Shown here in pieces: positions 35,634-45,106 of a stretch of DNA of 64,000 bases. Numbering within the stretch: position 1 is the stretch's first letter; each line of letters begins with the position of its first letter. The position numbers and the translations under genes are program-made. The stretch is from positions 26,458 to 90,457 of the forward strand of contig NZ_JBQKGW010000012.1 in NCBI RefSeq assembly GCF_052118625.1, written 5' to 3'. Source of the stretch: Porcincola sp945869225. Its GTDB lineage: Bacteria; Bacillota; Clostridia; Lachnospirales; Lachnospiraceae. The notes beneath the pieces were generated by a model. The model was given only the letters and a program-made list of their open reading frames with translations, had not been told where the DNA came from and searched no databases.

Positions 35634-36773
35634 ATGAAACAGGGAAACATGCTGGCGATGATTCTCGCCGGCGGGAGAGGGAGCCGTCTTCATGAGCTGA
35701 CCTCAAAGGTTGCAAAACCGGCTGTCTCATATGGCGGAAAGTACCGCATTATCGACTTCCCGCTCAGTAACTGCGCGAACAGTGGCGTCAACATTGTGGG
35801 TGTTCTGACGCAGTATGAATCGGTTCTGCTCAACAGTTATGTCGCGGGAGGCGGACGCTGGGGGCTTGATACGAAGGACAGCGGCGTCTTTGTGCTGACG
35901 CCCCGTGAGAAGGCTGAAACAGGGCTTGATGTCTACAGGGGAACCGCGGATGCCATATCGCAGAATATCGATTTCATTGACCAGTACAATCCGGAGTTCC
36001 TGCTGGTCCTTTCCGGTGACCACATTTACAAGATGGATTACTCCGAGATGCTGAAGGCTCACATCCAGGCGGAGGCGGACGCGACGATTGCCGTGATCGG
36101 GGTCCCGATCAGGGAGGCAAGCCGGTTCGGGATCATGAATACCGATGAGACCGGCCGGATTGTGGAGTTCGAGGAGAAACCGGAGCACCCGAAGAGCAAC
36201 CTGGCATCGATGGGTATCTATATCTTTTCCTGGAAACTGCTCCGGAAGATGCTCGTTGCGGATATGAAGGATCCGGATTCTGCCCACGATTTCGGGAAGA
36301 ACATCATCCCTCAGATGCTCGCGGATGGAAGGACACTTCTGGCGTATGAGTTCAAGGGCTACTGGAAGGATGTCGGGACCATCGATTCTCTCTGGGAAGC
36401 GAACATGGATCTTCTGGACAAGAAAGATGAACTGGATCTTGGGGCTTATTCCTGGAAGATTTACACCGCGGATGTCTCGACCCTCCCGGCTTACATCGGC
36501 GAGGAGGCTGAGACAGACCGTGTCTACATCACGCAGGGCTGCGAGTGCAGCGGGAAGGTTACCCACACCGTTATGTTTACAAACTCGAAGGTCGCGGAAG
36601 GCGCGACAGTCACAGACTCTGTCCTCATGCCGGGGGCTGTGGTTGACGAGGGCGCAACGGTCACCCGGGCGATGGTAGCCAATGGGGTACGGATCGGAAA
36701 GGGTGCCGTTGTCGGCAGCGCAGACAGTGAGCACATCGAGCTTGTCTCTAAGAATGTGAAGGGGGTGGAGTGA
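35634..36773 (+). CDS. glgC: Glucose-1-phosphate adenylyltransferase, catalytic subunit
   Basis: 379 residues. MILAGGRGSRL is the nucleotidyltransferase signature; KPAVSYGGKYRIIDFPLSN, LSGDHIYKMDY and VEFEEKP follow, with left-handed beta-helix repeats at the C-terminus. It makes ADP-glucose for glycogen synthesis. GAGGAGG precedes ATG. It is adjacent to glgD, with which it forms a heterotetramer in Bacilli and Clostridia. Confidence 0.96.
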   Translation: MKQGNMLAMILAGGRGSRLHELTSKVAKPAVSYGGKYRIIDFPLSNCANSGVNIVGVLTQYESVLLNSYVAGGGRWGLDTKDSGVFVLTPREKAETGLDVYRGTADAISQNIDFIDQYNPEFLLVLSGDHIYKMDYSEMLKAHIQAEADATIAVIGVPIREASRFGIMNTDETGRIVEFEEKPEHPKSNLASMGIYIFSWKLLRKMLVADMKDPDSAHDFGKNIIPQMLADGRTLLAYEFKGYWKDVGTIDSLWEANMDLLDKKDELDLGAYSWKIYTADVSTLPAYIGEEAETDRVYITQGCECSGKVTHTVMFTNSKVAEGATVTDSVLMPGAVVDEGATVTRAMVANGVRIGKGAVVGSADSEHIELVSKNVKGVE

Positions 36774-36775
36774 TC

Positions 36776-37900
36776 ATGGCAAAGGCATTCGGCATTGTAA
36801 CTTCAACTCCAAGACGTGTCAGAGTCTACGGTCTGCAGGATTTCCGGTCGGCGGGGGCGATCCCTCTGTTCGGAAGATACAGAGTCATTGATTTCCCGGT
36901 CTCCAATCTGAGTAACAGCGGTATCGACAACATCCAGGTATTCATCGGCGGAAAGTATCCGCGCTCCCTGGTCGATCATCTGGGCACTGGGCGTCAGTAC
37001 AACATCAACTCCAAGAGAGGAAGGCTTCAGCTTCTGTACTGCGAGGAGAACAGCCGGAACGAGGCTTACAACACCGACATTGCCAACTATCTGGCAAACA
37101 GAGACTATCTGGAGCGGATGGAAGAGGAGTATGTGGTCGTCACACCGTGTTACATGGTTTTCCGCCAGGATTTTTCGGATCTTCTGCAGCAGCACATTGA
37201 ATCCGGCGCGGATATCACCATGCTGTATCACAAGGTTACGAATGCGAGAGATCATTTCCTGAACTGCCGTGTGATGACGCTGGATGATGAACAGATGGTG
37301 ATGAGCCTTTCCGGAAATCACGCGAACAAGCAGAGCCAGAACATTTTCATGGATACCTATATCATGAAACGGGAGCTGTTCCTGAAGCTGATTGACAAGA
37401 CAGCCACTTTCTCATCTGCGTTCTCGATGTCGCAGATGCTGGAGTACCGGCTTGGGAAGACCGATCTGGTGATCAGAGGAGTTCAGCACAAGGGGTACTT
37501 TGCAGCGATCGCAGATCTGGATGCATACTATGAGGCCAATATGGAGCTGCTGGATCAGAAGACGGCGAAGTCGTTGTTCACAGCCGACTGGCCCTTCTAT
37601 ACAACCACAACGGACGCCTGCCCGACCACCATCATGGAAGGAGCGGCTGTCAGAAGAAGCGTTGTCGCAGATGGCTCAGAGATCGCGGGTGAAGTCGAGA
37701 ACTGTGTCCTCGGCCGCGGTGTCAAGGTCGGAAAGGGCGCCGTCGTCAAGAACAGTATCATTCTCTCCTATGTGGAGATCGGGCCCGGTGTCCATGTCGA
37801 AAATGAGGTTGTGGACAAGTGGACGAGGATCATACGAACGAAGGAAATGACAGCACCTGAAGGAAAAACCGGATTTGTCAGAAAGTCCGATCTGCTTTAA
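36776..37900 (+). CDS. glgD: Glucose-1-phosphate adenylyltransferase, GlgD subunit
   Basis: 374 residues with GlgC fold (GAIPLFGRYRVIDFPVSN, C-terminal hexapeptide repeats), but the N-terminal GGRGxRL catalytic signature is replaced by IVTSTPRRVRV, as in non-catalytic regulatory GlgD. It begins two bases after glgC. An upstream in-frame GTG at 36770 is also possible. Confidence 0.95.
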   Translation: MAKAFGIVTSTPRRVRVYGLQDFRSAGAIPLFGRYRVIDFPVSNLSNSGIDNIQVFIGGKYPRSLVDHLGTGRQYNINSKRGRLQLLYCEENSRNEAYNTDIANYLANRDYLERMEEEYVVVTPCYMVFRQDFSDLLQQHIESGADITMLYHKVTNARDHFLNCRVMTLDDEQMVMSLSGNHANKQSQNIFMDTYIMKRELFLKLIDKTATFSSAFSMSQMLEYRLGKTDLVIRGVQHKGYFAAIADLDAYYEANMELLDQKTAKSLFTADWPFYTTTTDACPTTIMEGAAVRRSVVADGSEIAGEVENCVLGRGVKVGKGAVVKNSIILSYVEIGPGVHVENEVVDKWTRIIRTKEMTAPEGKTGFVRKSDLL

Positions 37901-37904
37901 GAAC

Positions 37905-37948
37905 AAAGGCCCCTGTGCGCTCACTCAGCGAGTGTACAGGGGCTTTTT
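37905..37948 (+). terminator. Intrinsic terminator of glgCD
   Basis: GCCCCTGT (37909-37916) pairs with ACAGGGGC (37936-37943), followed by five T; A-run upstream extends the stem. Confidence 0.88.
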
Positions 37949-37980
37949 CCTGCCTTCCGCCGGCCGGTCTCCCGGCAGCG

Positions 37981-38065
37981 GCAGACTGTGCTGGGATTTG
38001 CAGCAGACTGCACCGGAAACTTGCTGCAGACTGGGCCTTGGGCTTGCAGACTGCGCCTTGGGCTT
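37981..38065 (+). repeat. Degenerate GCAGACTG tandem repeats upstream of feo
   Basis: GCAGACTG recurs at 37981, 38003, 38026 and 38046. The last two units (38026-38045 and 38046-38065) are 20 bp long with a single mismatch. They end 4 bases before the -35 of the feo promoter. Confidence 0.65.
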
Positions 38066-38069
38066 GCGG

Positions 38070-38098
38070 TTGACATCTTGGATACGAGTGTTTATAGT
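38070..38098 (+). promoter_or_regulatory. feoAB promoter
   Basis: TTGACA (38070-38075), 17-bp spacer, TATAGT (38093-38098), 43 bases before the start codon. Near-consensus. Confidence 0.8.
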
Positions 38099-38140
38099 CA
38101 AGTAGATTCTTGGAGATGGGAGCAGACAGAAGGGATTATT

Positions 38141-40561
38141 ATGACATTAGACGAACTTCCGATTGGGAAAACGGCGACAGTCAGTGTCGTCGGCGGAAAT
38201 GGAGAGCTTCGGCAGCATTTCCTCGATATGGGGATTATTCCGACGACTGACATTACGATGGTGAAATATGCGCCCATGGGGGACCCGGTGGAGGTCCGCA
38301 TCAAGAGCTATGAACTCTCGCTTCGCATTGCAGACGCAAAGCAGATCGAGATCCGGGATGTACGCGAGGGGCTGGATGCAGCGCATGGAGCAGGGAACCG
38401 AAACACAGCAGACCCGGGGAGAGAAGCCGCTGCGCGGGAGGAGAAGGGAGACCGGCATAACCTTCGGCAGGCTGTGCCTCACCCGGGACTTGGTGAAGGC
38501 GGAAAGTACCATGTCAAAGCGGATGAGCATCCGGTTCCGGATGGTACCATCCTGACATTTGCACTTGCGGGCAATCAGAACTGCGGAAAGACAACACTCT
38601 TCAATCAGCTGACCGGGTCCAACCAGCATGTTGGCAACTTCCCGGGCGTGACGGTCGACCGCAAGGACGGTGCGATCCGCGGCTTCAAGGATACGCTGGT
38701 GACAGATCTCCCCGGTATCTATTCGATGTCCCCCTACACGGACGAGGAGATTGTCTCCAGACAGTTTATCCTGGACAATCATCCGAAGGGCATCATCAAC
38801 ATCGTGGACGCAACGAACATTGAGCGGAACCTGTATCTGACGATGCAGCTGATGGAGCTGAACATTCCGATGGTCATCGCCCTGAATATGATGGACGAGG
38901 TTCGGGAGAACGGCGGCTCTATTCTGATTAACAAGATGGAGGAGATGCTTGGCGTGCCGGTCGTTCCGATCTCGGCTGCCAAGAACGAAGGCATTTCCGA
39001 GCTGATCGACCATGCCATCCATGTGGCAAAATACCAGGAGCGGCCCGGCAGACAGGATTTTTGCTCCGAGTCCGAGGACGGGGGCGCTGTCCACAGATGC
39101 CTGCACGGCATCATGCATCTGATCGAGGATCATGCCCAGAAAGCGGATATTCCGCTCCGGTTTGCAGCCTCGAAGGTCGTCGAGGGAGATGAGCGTGTCA
39201 TCAACCGGCTGAATCTTGATCAGAACGAGAAAGAGATGATCGAGCACATTGTTCAGCAGATGGAGAAGGAACGAGGGCTTGACCGTGCAGCCGCGATGGC
39301 GGATATGCGCTTTGATTTTATCAACAGGGTCTGCGGTGCCTGTGTGGTGAAACCCAGAGAAAGCAAGGGACATATCAGATCGCAGAAGATCGATAAGATC
39401 CTGACGGGAAAGTTCACCGCAATCCCGATGTTTATCCTGATTATGGGGCTTGTGTTTTACCTGACCTTCAACGTGATCGGTGCCTTTTTGCAGAACCTGC
39501 TTCAGACGGGGATCGACGCTCTCGGCGCGCAGGTGTCAGCGCTGCTCGAGCAGGCTGGGGCAAGCAGCTGGATCAGATCACTGGTGAGCGATGCGATCTT
39601 CGGAGGGGTGGGAACAGTCCTGAGCTTCGTCCCGCTCATCGTCGTCCTGTTCTTTTTCCTGTCGATCCTGGAGGACTCCGGCTACATGGCGAGGGTGGCA
39701 TTCGTGATGGACAAGCCACTCCGGAAGATTGGCCTTTCCGGCCGCTCGATCGTTCCGATGCTGGTCGGATTCGGATGTACGGTGCCGGGCGTCATGGCAT
39801 CGAGAACCCTTCCATCAGAGCGAGACAGGAAGATGACCATTCTGCTGACTCCTTTTATGAGCTGTTCGGCAAAGGTTCCGATCTATGTCTTTCTGTCGGT
39901 TCTGTTTTTTCCAAAGCATGCAGGGCTTGTCGTTGTCCTTCTGTACCTGATGGGGATCCTGACCGGCGTGCTGGTTGCATGGATCTTTAAGAAAACGACA
40001 TTCCGCGGCGAGGCGGTTCCGTTTGTCATGGAGCTCCCGAACTATCGCATGCCGAGTCCGAAGAATGTCCTTCAGCTGATGTGGGACAAGGCGAAGGATT
40101 TCCTTCAGAGAGCCTTCACGGTCATCTTTCTGGCAACCATCGTCATCTGGTTCCTCCAGAACTTTGGGACGAATCTGAACATTGTGGAGGATTCTTCAAA
40201 GAGCATCCTGGCAGTTATCGCCGGAGCTGTCGCCCCGATCTTCAGGCCAATGGGACTTGGCGACTGGCGGATTGTGACCTCTCTGATCGCAGGCTTCATG
40301 GCCAAGGAGAGCGTGGTCTCCACATTAAACCTGGTGTTCGGATCACGGGCAGCCATCACGGCAGCGATCACGCCGCTGGCAGGCTTCTGCCTTCTGGTAT
40401 TCTGCCTGCTCTACACGCCCTGCGTCGCGGCAGTTTCCTCTGTGCGCAGAGAGCTTGGGACAAAGTGGATGTTCTTTGTTATCATTAACCAGTGTGTGAT
40501 TGCATGGGTTGCAGCATTTATTGTGTCACTTGTTGGAAGAGCGCTGGGACTGGCCATCTGA
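38141..40561 (+). CDS. feoB: FeoA-FeoB fusion ferrous iron transporter
   Basis: 806 residues. Residues 1-75 are a FeoA SH3-like domain (TLDELPIGKTATV, FLDMGIIP). After a charged linker comes the FeoB G domain: GNQNCGKTTLFN (G1), DLPGIYSMSPY (G3) and ALNMMDEV (G4), then the helical regulator and a membrane domain with two Gate motifs (FVMDKPLRKIGLSGRS, GFGCTVPG). It imports Fe2+, fitting the anaerobic, Fe-S-rich physiology. The fused layout is known in some Clostridia. The in-frame extension upstream of this ATG covers the promoter and is not coding. Confidence 0.95.
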   Translation: MTLDELPIGKTATVSVVGGNGELRQHFLDMGIIPTTDITMVKYAPMGDPVEVRIKSYELSLRIADAKQIEIRDVREGLDAAHGAGNRNTADPGREAAAREEKGDRHNLRQAVPHPGLGEGGKYHVKADEHPVPDGTILTFALAGNQNCGKTTLFNQLTGSNQHVGNFPGVTVDRKDGAIRGFKDTLVTDLPGIYSMSPYTDEEIVSRQFILDNHPKGIINIVDATNIERNLYLTMQLMELNIPMVIALNMMDEVRENGGSILINKMEEMLGVPVVPISAAKNEGISELIDHAIHVAKYQERPGRQDFCSESEDGGAVHRCLHGIMHLIEDHAQKADIPLRFAASKVVEGDERVINRLNLDQNEKEMIEHIVQQMEKERGLDRAAAMADMRFDFINRVCGACVVKPRESKGHIRSQKIDKILTGKFTAIPMFILIMGLVFYLTFNVIGAFLQNLLQTGIDALGAQVSALLEQAGASSWIRSLVSDAIFGGVGTVLSFVPLIVVLFFFLSILEDSGYMARVAFVMDKPLRKIGLSGRSIVPMLVGFGCTVPGVMASRTLPSERDRKMTILLTPFMSCSAKVPIYVFLSVLFFPKHAGLVVVLLYLMGILTGVLVAWIFKKTTFRGEAVPFVMELPNYRMPSPKNVLQLMWDKAKDFLQRAFTVIFLATIVIWFLQNFGTNLNIVEDSSKSILAVIAGAVAPIFRPMGLGDWRIVTSLIAGFMAKESVVSTLNLVFGSRAAITAAITPLAGFCLLVFCLLYTPCVAAVSSVRRELGTKWMFFVIINQCVIAWVAAFIVSLVGRALGLAI

Positions 40562-40588
40562 CCGGTCCTGTACGGAAAGGGGAAAGCA

Positions 40589-40891
40589 ATGGTACGTCAT
40601 GTCATATTATGGAAACTGAAGGAAGAGCTGTCGGCAGAGGAGAAAGCGAAGGTAAAGAGAGAAGCGAAGGAGCATCTGGAAGGGCTGGTCGGTGTGGTTC
40701 CCGGGCTTCGTGAGATGCACATCCATATTGAAGGACTTGCGTCCTCCAACATGGACATGATGCTGGATGCTCTGCTGGATGACGCGGCTGCCCTGAAGGG
40801 ATATGCCGTCAATCCGAACCACGTCAAGGTGGCAGACACGTATGTCAGGCCTTACACCGTGGTACGTTCCTGCCTGGACTACGAGGTCTGA
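40589..40891 (+). CDS. Dabb (stress-responsive A/B barrel) protein
   Basis: 100 residues: MVRHVILWKLKEE start, central helix, and NHVKVADTYVRPY near the C-terminus are typical of the dimeric alpha-beta barrel Dabb family. Biochemical role unknown. It begins 27 bases after feoB. Confidence 0.85.
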   Translation: MVRHVILWKLKEELSAEEKAKVKREAKEHLEGLVGVVPGLREMHIHIEGLASSNMDMMLDALLDDAAALKGYAVNPNHVKVADTYVRPYTVVRSCLDYEV

Positions 40892-40940
40892 CAGTCCGAT
40901 TGCTGCAGGAGCGCGCCGCGCCAGGCTTTCGCATGCTGTT

Positions 40941-40966
40941 CCTGTCTCCTGCGGACCAGAGACAGG
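40941..40966. terminator. Hairpin between convergent genes
   Basis: CCTGTCTC (40941-40948) pairs with GAGACAGG (40959-40966) in the gap between the Dabb gene and nudC. No T-run; weak terminator candidate. Confidence 0.35.
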
Positions 40967-41057
40967 TAAGCCGGAAAGGCCGAAAGGTCAGCGATCTGCA
41001 GGGGAAAGCGGGCTGCGGGAGACACAAGACAGCCGGGCAGCGTACTGCGGCAAACCA

Positions 41058-41981
41058 TTACAGCTCCTGCCTGCGGAATTTTCCAATCATATCCCAGGTC
41101 AGGGAAACAGAATGATCCTCACAGGCGAGCTCGTCTCTCGGTATCCATTCCGCGGAGGCGAGCTCGTCTTTTCCGTCTGTGTTGAGGTGCACGGTCGGAT
41201 CGCCGTCGACCTCAGCGGCAAAACCGGAGATCAGAGAGGAAGAAAACGCCCACGGCTGCGATTCGATATACCGGATATTTTTCACCCGAAGACCAACCTC
41301 CTCCATCGTTTCCCGGCGTACGGCATCCTCGAGCGTTTCCCCGATTTCAACAAAGCCGGCTACCAGGGAGTGGCGCTTTGTACCTTTCCGGCTGTATTTT
41401 GTCAGCAGGATCCGATCCTTGTCTGTGATCGCGATGATCACGACCGGTGAAATCCGAGGGTAGTAAATATGGCCGCACTTCGGACAGATGACGGCACGCT
41501 CTGTTGTTGAATGGACCGTCGCGACACCGCATTTTCCACAGAAATGGTGGAGCGTGTACCACTGCGCCAGCTGGACGGCGGTCGCGGCACCAAATGAAAG
41601 ATAATCATGCTCCAGCTCGCGGAGCACCATCTCATTCACATACTGGTACGGAGCGCGTGCGGCGGGCGTTTCCGGAAGAAAGAAAAAACATGTCTCGTCG
41701 ATTGAGAACAGATAGGTCAGAGTCTGTGAAAGGAAGTCCGAAGCAGAATGATCTGGGACCGGATTGGGAGCTGCAGCGGCCTCAGAGGCAGATTTAGCAG
41801 GGGAAGAGAGGAGATCGGAATCGCGGAGAAGATCCGAGACAGTCGGAAGCATCAGGCGGCCGCCTGCGTGTTCTTTCAGGAGAATCCGTCTGTCATCAAC
41901 CACGATTACATAATCCGAATCCTTCGGGGCGGATGGGGTATATTCATTATTGAACGTATGCGGTGCGATATCCTGTATCAT
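41058..41981 (-). CDS. nudC: NAD(H) pyrophosphatase / NAD-cap hydrolase NudC
   Basis: 307 residues from the ATG with AAAGGAAAGGAAC upstream. It has the zinc ribbon (CGKC...CPKCG), the Nudix box GFVEIGETLEDAVRRETMEE and SQPWAFSSSL, the NADH-specificity motif. It cleaves NAD(H) and the NAD cap of RNA. The gene is divergent from the patatin gene. Confidence 0.93.
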   Translation of the reverse strand: MIQDIAPHTFNNEYTPSAPKDSDYVIVVDDRRILLKEHAGGRLMLPTVSDLLRDSDLLSSPAKSASEAAAAPNPVPDHSASDFLSQTLTYLFSIDETCFFFLPETPAARAPYQYVNEMVLRELEHDYLSFGAATAVQLAQWYTLHHFCGKCGVATVHSTTERAVICPKCGHIYYPRISPVVIIAITDKDRILLTKYSRKGTKRHSLVAGFVEIGETLEDAVRRETMEEVGLRVKNIRYIESQPWAFSSSLISGFAAEVDGDPTVHLNTDGKDELASAEWIPRDELACEDHSVSLTWDMIGKFRRQEL

Positions 41982-42071
41982 ATCTTGTTCCTTTCCTTTC
42001 AGGCTGATATTTGCTAGAATAGCACTGTTCAGATGAAAATGACAGAACGTTCCAGGATTGGGTGGCTGTTC

Positions 42072-42989
42072 ATGAGACATATTGAGACAATACTTAACAG
42101 GATCCCGGACGGAAGATCAGGCAGAGAGCTCACGCCAGGCTGTCTGGTACTGGAGGGCGGCGCTTTCCGGGGGCTGTATACGGGCGGCGTGACGGATACC
42201 CTGCTGCTGAATAATATTAATATTCAGACGGTCATCGGCGTTTCAGCCGGGGCACTTTACGGAGCCTGCTACTGTGCAGGAAGAATCGGATGGCCAAGCA
42301 GGTTCAACATTACTCACTGCAGAAATTCGAGCTACGCCGGGCTTCGCGCCATCCGGAAAAATCAGGGCGTCATCGGGTTCAACATCGTCTTTGATACCTT
42401 TAAGACAGAAGATCATGAGAACATTCTCCGGATCATGAGTCCGGAAAGACGGCTTGTCGCGGTGGCGACAAACTGCCTGACCGGTCAGCCCACCTACCTT
42501 GAGAAGACAAACTGCTCGGACATGTTCACCGCCATCAAGGCTTCCGCAAGCATGCAGGTCCTCTCCAGAATGGTCTATCTTGATGGAATTCCCTATCTTG
42601 ATGGCGGAAATTCAGACTGTATTCCGGTCGACTGGGCGATCAGCCAGGGGTATGAGAAGATCATTGTCGTAAAAACGCATGAGAGAGGCTGGCGGGATCC
42701 CGGGGAGCCGGAGACACAGCTCCGGGCTGAACAAAGGCTTTACCATAACTTCCCGGCGCTGTATGATTATATGATGCATGCGGATGAGCGCTACAACAGG
42801 CTCTGCGACCACATCGATGAGCTTGAGAAGCAGAAACGGATCCTTGTGATCGCTCCCAGCCAGCCGCTGGATGTCGCAAGGCTTGAGAAGAATCCGGAAA
42901 AGCTCTATCGGGCATACCGAATGGGCGTTGTGAATACAGAGCACCGGATGAACCGGATCAGAAACTATCTAGGAATCACGCAGGAGTGA
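42072..42989 (+). CDS. Patatin-like phospholipase
   Basis: 305 residues with LEGGAFRGLYTGG (oxyanion hole), GVSAGAL (GxSxG serine) and LDGGNSD (catalytic Asp), the complete Ser-Asp dyad set of bacterial YjjU-type patatins. Acyl-ester hydrolase acting on lipids. The start may instead be ATG 42033, which lies very close to the predicted transcription start. Confidence 0.9.
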   Translation: MRHIETILNRIPDGRSGRELTPGCLVLEGGAFRGLYTGGVTDTLLLNNINIQTVIGVSAGALYGACYCAGRIGWPSRFNITHCRNSSYAGLRAIRKNQGVIGFNIVFDTFKTEDHENILRIMSPERRLVAVATNCLTGQPTYLEKTNCSDMFTAIKASASMQVLSRMVYLDGIPYLDGGNSDCIPVDWAISQGYEKIIVVKTHERGWRDPGEPETQLRAEQRLYHNFPALYDYMMHADERYNRLCDHIDELEKQKRILVIAPSQPLDVARLEKNPEKLYRAYRMGVVNTEHRMNRIRNYLGITQE

Positions 42990-43083
42990 TGTCTATGTGT
43001 GCTTTGCTGGTGTTTTCGAGAAGTGCAGCCGTTCTGCATGCGCAGGGACAGCAAGTGTAACTTAAAAGACAGAAAGGACAAGG

Positions 43084-44640
43084 ATGGAGAAGGACAATCA
43101 GGAGAAAGTCATCGTCATCGACTTTGGCGGGCAGTACAACCAGCTTGTAGCCAGGCGTGTGCGCGAATGCAACGTGTACTGCGAGATTTACTCTTACAGA
43201 ACGCCGCTGGATCAGATCCGGAAGATGAATCCGAAGGGGATTATCCTGACAGGCGGACCGAACAGTGTCTATGAGAAAGGGGCGGCAACAGCGCCGAAGG
43301 AGCTCTTCGAGCTGGGTGTGCCGGTTCTTGGCCTGTGCTATGGCGCTCAGCTGATGAACTATGTGCTTGGCGGGAAGGTTGCGCGCGCTGATGAACGTGA
43401 GTATGGGAAGACGGAAGTCATTGTCGATAAGCCGCTTTCCAGACTTTATGACGGAATCCCCAGCCCGATGGTCTGCTGGATGAGCCACAACGATTACATT
43501 GCGGAGCCGGCGCCGGGATTTGAGATCACGGCTCATTCCGCGAACTGCCCGTGCGCATCTGATGAGGATCCGGAGCGAAAGCTGTATGCGATCCAGTATC
43601 ATCCGGAAGTGCTGCATACGATGTTCGGAAAGGAAATTCTCCGCAACTTTGTGATCGGAATCTGCGGCTGCTCCGGAAGCTGGAAGATGGAGGACTTCGC
43701 GCAGAAGACGATTCAGGAGCTGAGAGAGAAGATCGGGGATGGAAAAGCGCTCTGTGCGCTTTCTGGAGGGGTGGATTCTTCTGTCGCCGCGGTTCTGCTC
43801 TCGAAGGCCATCGGCAAGAATCTGACCTGTGTCTTTGTCGATCATGGTCTGCTCCGCAAGGATGAAGGGGATCTGGTAGAGTCTGTCTTCGGACCGGATG
43901 GGCCGTATGACCTTAACTTTATCCGTGTCAATGCCCAGCAGAGATTCTATGACAAGCTTGCCGGTGTGACCGAGCCGGAGAAAAAGCGCAAGATCATCGG
44001 GGAGGAGTTCATCCGTGTCTTCGAGGAGGAGGCAAAGAAGATCGGCGCAGTCGATTATCTCGTGCAGGGAACCATCTACCCGGATGTCGTCGAGAGCGGA
44101 CTCGGCGGAGAATCCGCCACCATTAAATCCCACCACAATGTGGGAGGTCTTCCGGATTATGTCGATTTCAAGGAGATTGTGGAGCCGCTGAGATACCTGT
44201 TCAAGGATGAGGTCCGGAAGGTCGGGCTGCACCTTGGAATCCCGGAGAAGCTCGTCATGCGTCAGCCATTTCCGGGACCGGGACTGGGCATCCGGATCAT
44301 CGGTGAGGTGACAGCTGAGAAGGTCCGGATTGTGCAGGATGCGGATGCGATCTTCCGGGAGGAGATGGCGAATGCCGGACTCGACAAGACAACCGGCCAG
44401 TATTTCGCTGCGCTGACGAATATGCGCTCTGTCGGCGTCATGGGTGATGAGCGGACCTACGACTATGCAGTCGCCCTCCGTGCAGTCAACACGGTCGATT
44501 TCATGACGGCAGACTCCGTCGAGATTCCTTATCCGGTGCTGAAGAAAGTCACCTCAAGGATTATTAATGAAGTCTCGCATGTCAACAGAGTCTTCTATGA
44601 CATCACCAGCAAACCGCCGGGAACAATCGAGTTCGAATAA
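43084..44640 (+). CDS. guaA: GMP synthase (glutamine-hydrolysing)
   Basis: 518 residues: class I amidotransferase domain (VLGLCYGAQLM with nucleophile Cys, YHPEV), ATP pyrophosphatase domain (CALSGGVDSSVAAVLL) and C-terminal dimerisation domain ending in PPGTIEFE. It converts XMP to GMP. Complete and intact. The 3' end of guaA is a known integration hotspot, and sequence composition changes directly after the stop. Confidence 0.97.
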   Translation: MEKDNQEKVIVIDFGGQYNQLVARRVRECNVYCEIYSYRTPLDQIRKMNPKGIILTGGPNSVYEKGAATAPKELFELGVPVLGLCYGAQLMNYVLGGKVARADEREYGKTEVIVDKPLSRLYDGIPSPMVCWMSHNDYIAEPAPGFEITAHSANCPCASDEDPERKLYAIQYHPEVLHTMFGKEILRNFVIGICGCSGSWKMEDFAQKTIQELREKIGDGKALCALSGGVDSSVAAVLLSKAIGKNLTCVFVDHGLLRKDEGDLVESVFGPDGPYDLNFIRVNAQQRFYDKLAGVTEPEKKRKIIGEEFIRVFEEEAKKIGAVDYLVQGTIYPDVVESGLGGESATIKSHHNVGGLPDYVDFKEIVEPLRYLFKDEVRKVGLHLGIPEKLVMRQPFPGPGLGIRIIGEVTAEKVRIVQDADAIFREEMANAGLDKTTGQYFAALTNMRSVGVMGDERTYDYAVALRAVNTVDFMTADSVEIPYPVLKKVTSRIINEVSHVNRVFYDITSKPPGTIEFE

Positions 44641-44667
44641 TAGCATGAAGGCTGTGAGCTGTACAGC

Positions 44668-44790
44668 ATGGGAATGTATGCGTTTCAGACACTCGCCTAT
44701 GAAGCGGGTGCAGTCTATCACATTCCGATGCTCCCGCCGCTGGTCAATTGCGAGAAGTTTGAGGAGTATCTGGAGAAGTATAACCGGTAG
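44668..44790 (+). pseudogene. Short open frame, probable gene remnant
   Basis: Encodes 40 residues (MGMYAFQTLAYEAGAVYHIP...LEKYNR) with amino acid usage like a real C-terminus and GC content like the backbone. There is no ribosome site and the family is not recognised. Confidence 0.3.
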
Positions 44791-44910
44791 GGAGCTTTGA
44801 AAAGAGAATACAGAATTACGTTGAGGCATGGCTTAGGAGGCTGTGCCTTTTTTGATATAGACTGTCAATGGCAGGAACATTTTACTTTGATGGATTTATT
44901 AACTGGGAAG

Positions 44911-44959
44911 TCTTGCAGATATGCTTATAAAAATGTGAATCATAAGCATATTTGCAAGA
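44911..44959. repeat. Long inverted repeat (18-bp stem)
   Basis: 44911-44928 and 44942-44959 are inverted copies over 18 bp with one G-T pair; loop 13 bases. Arm sequence begins TCTTGCAGATATGC. No T-run follows, so it is not a typical terminator. Confidence 0.7.
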
Positions 44960-44993
44960 CCGAAAGAGGGCAAATTACGATGGATATCCGAGA

Positions 44994-45089
44994 ATGCTGA
45001 TTGCGAGGACTTATCAGCCGGAAATGGAATATCAAGGAATTCGTATTATTGACGCTGTTGATTGGTTACTTAATCCCCAAAATGCTTAA
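44994..45089 (+). pseudogene. Short open frame, probable gene remnant
   Basis: 31 residues (MLIARTYQPEMEYQGI..., ending WLLNPQNA). The residue pattern is protein-like but there is no ribosome site; not recognised. Confidence 0.22.
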
Positions 45090-45106
45090 ATTCGCAATTT
45101 TGGGGA
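45074..45106. repeat. Inverted repeat (10-bp stem)
   Basis: TCCCCAAAAT (45074-45083) and ATTTTGGGGA (45097-45106) with a 13-base loop containing further GC pairing. Function unknown. Confidence 0.55.

Noticed and set aside
35727..36734. 335-codon minus-strand frame opposite glgC
   Set aside because: Antisense shadow of glgC.
38026..38065. CRISPR-like array
   Set aside because: Units are 20 bp and directly adjacent without spacers; only four degenerate copies and no cas genes in the window.
38147..39373. 408-codon minus-strand frame opposite feoB
   Set aside because: Composition reflects the antisense of FeoB; no ribosome site or motifs.
44797..45000. 67-codon frame after guaA
   Set aside because: It overlaps the 18-bp stem-loop, has no ribosome site, and its translation is not protein-family-like.
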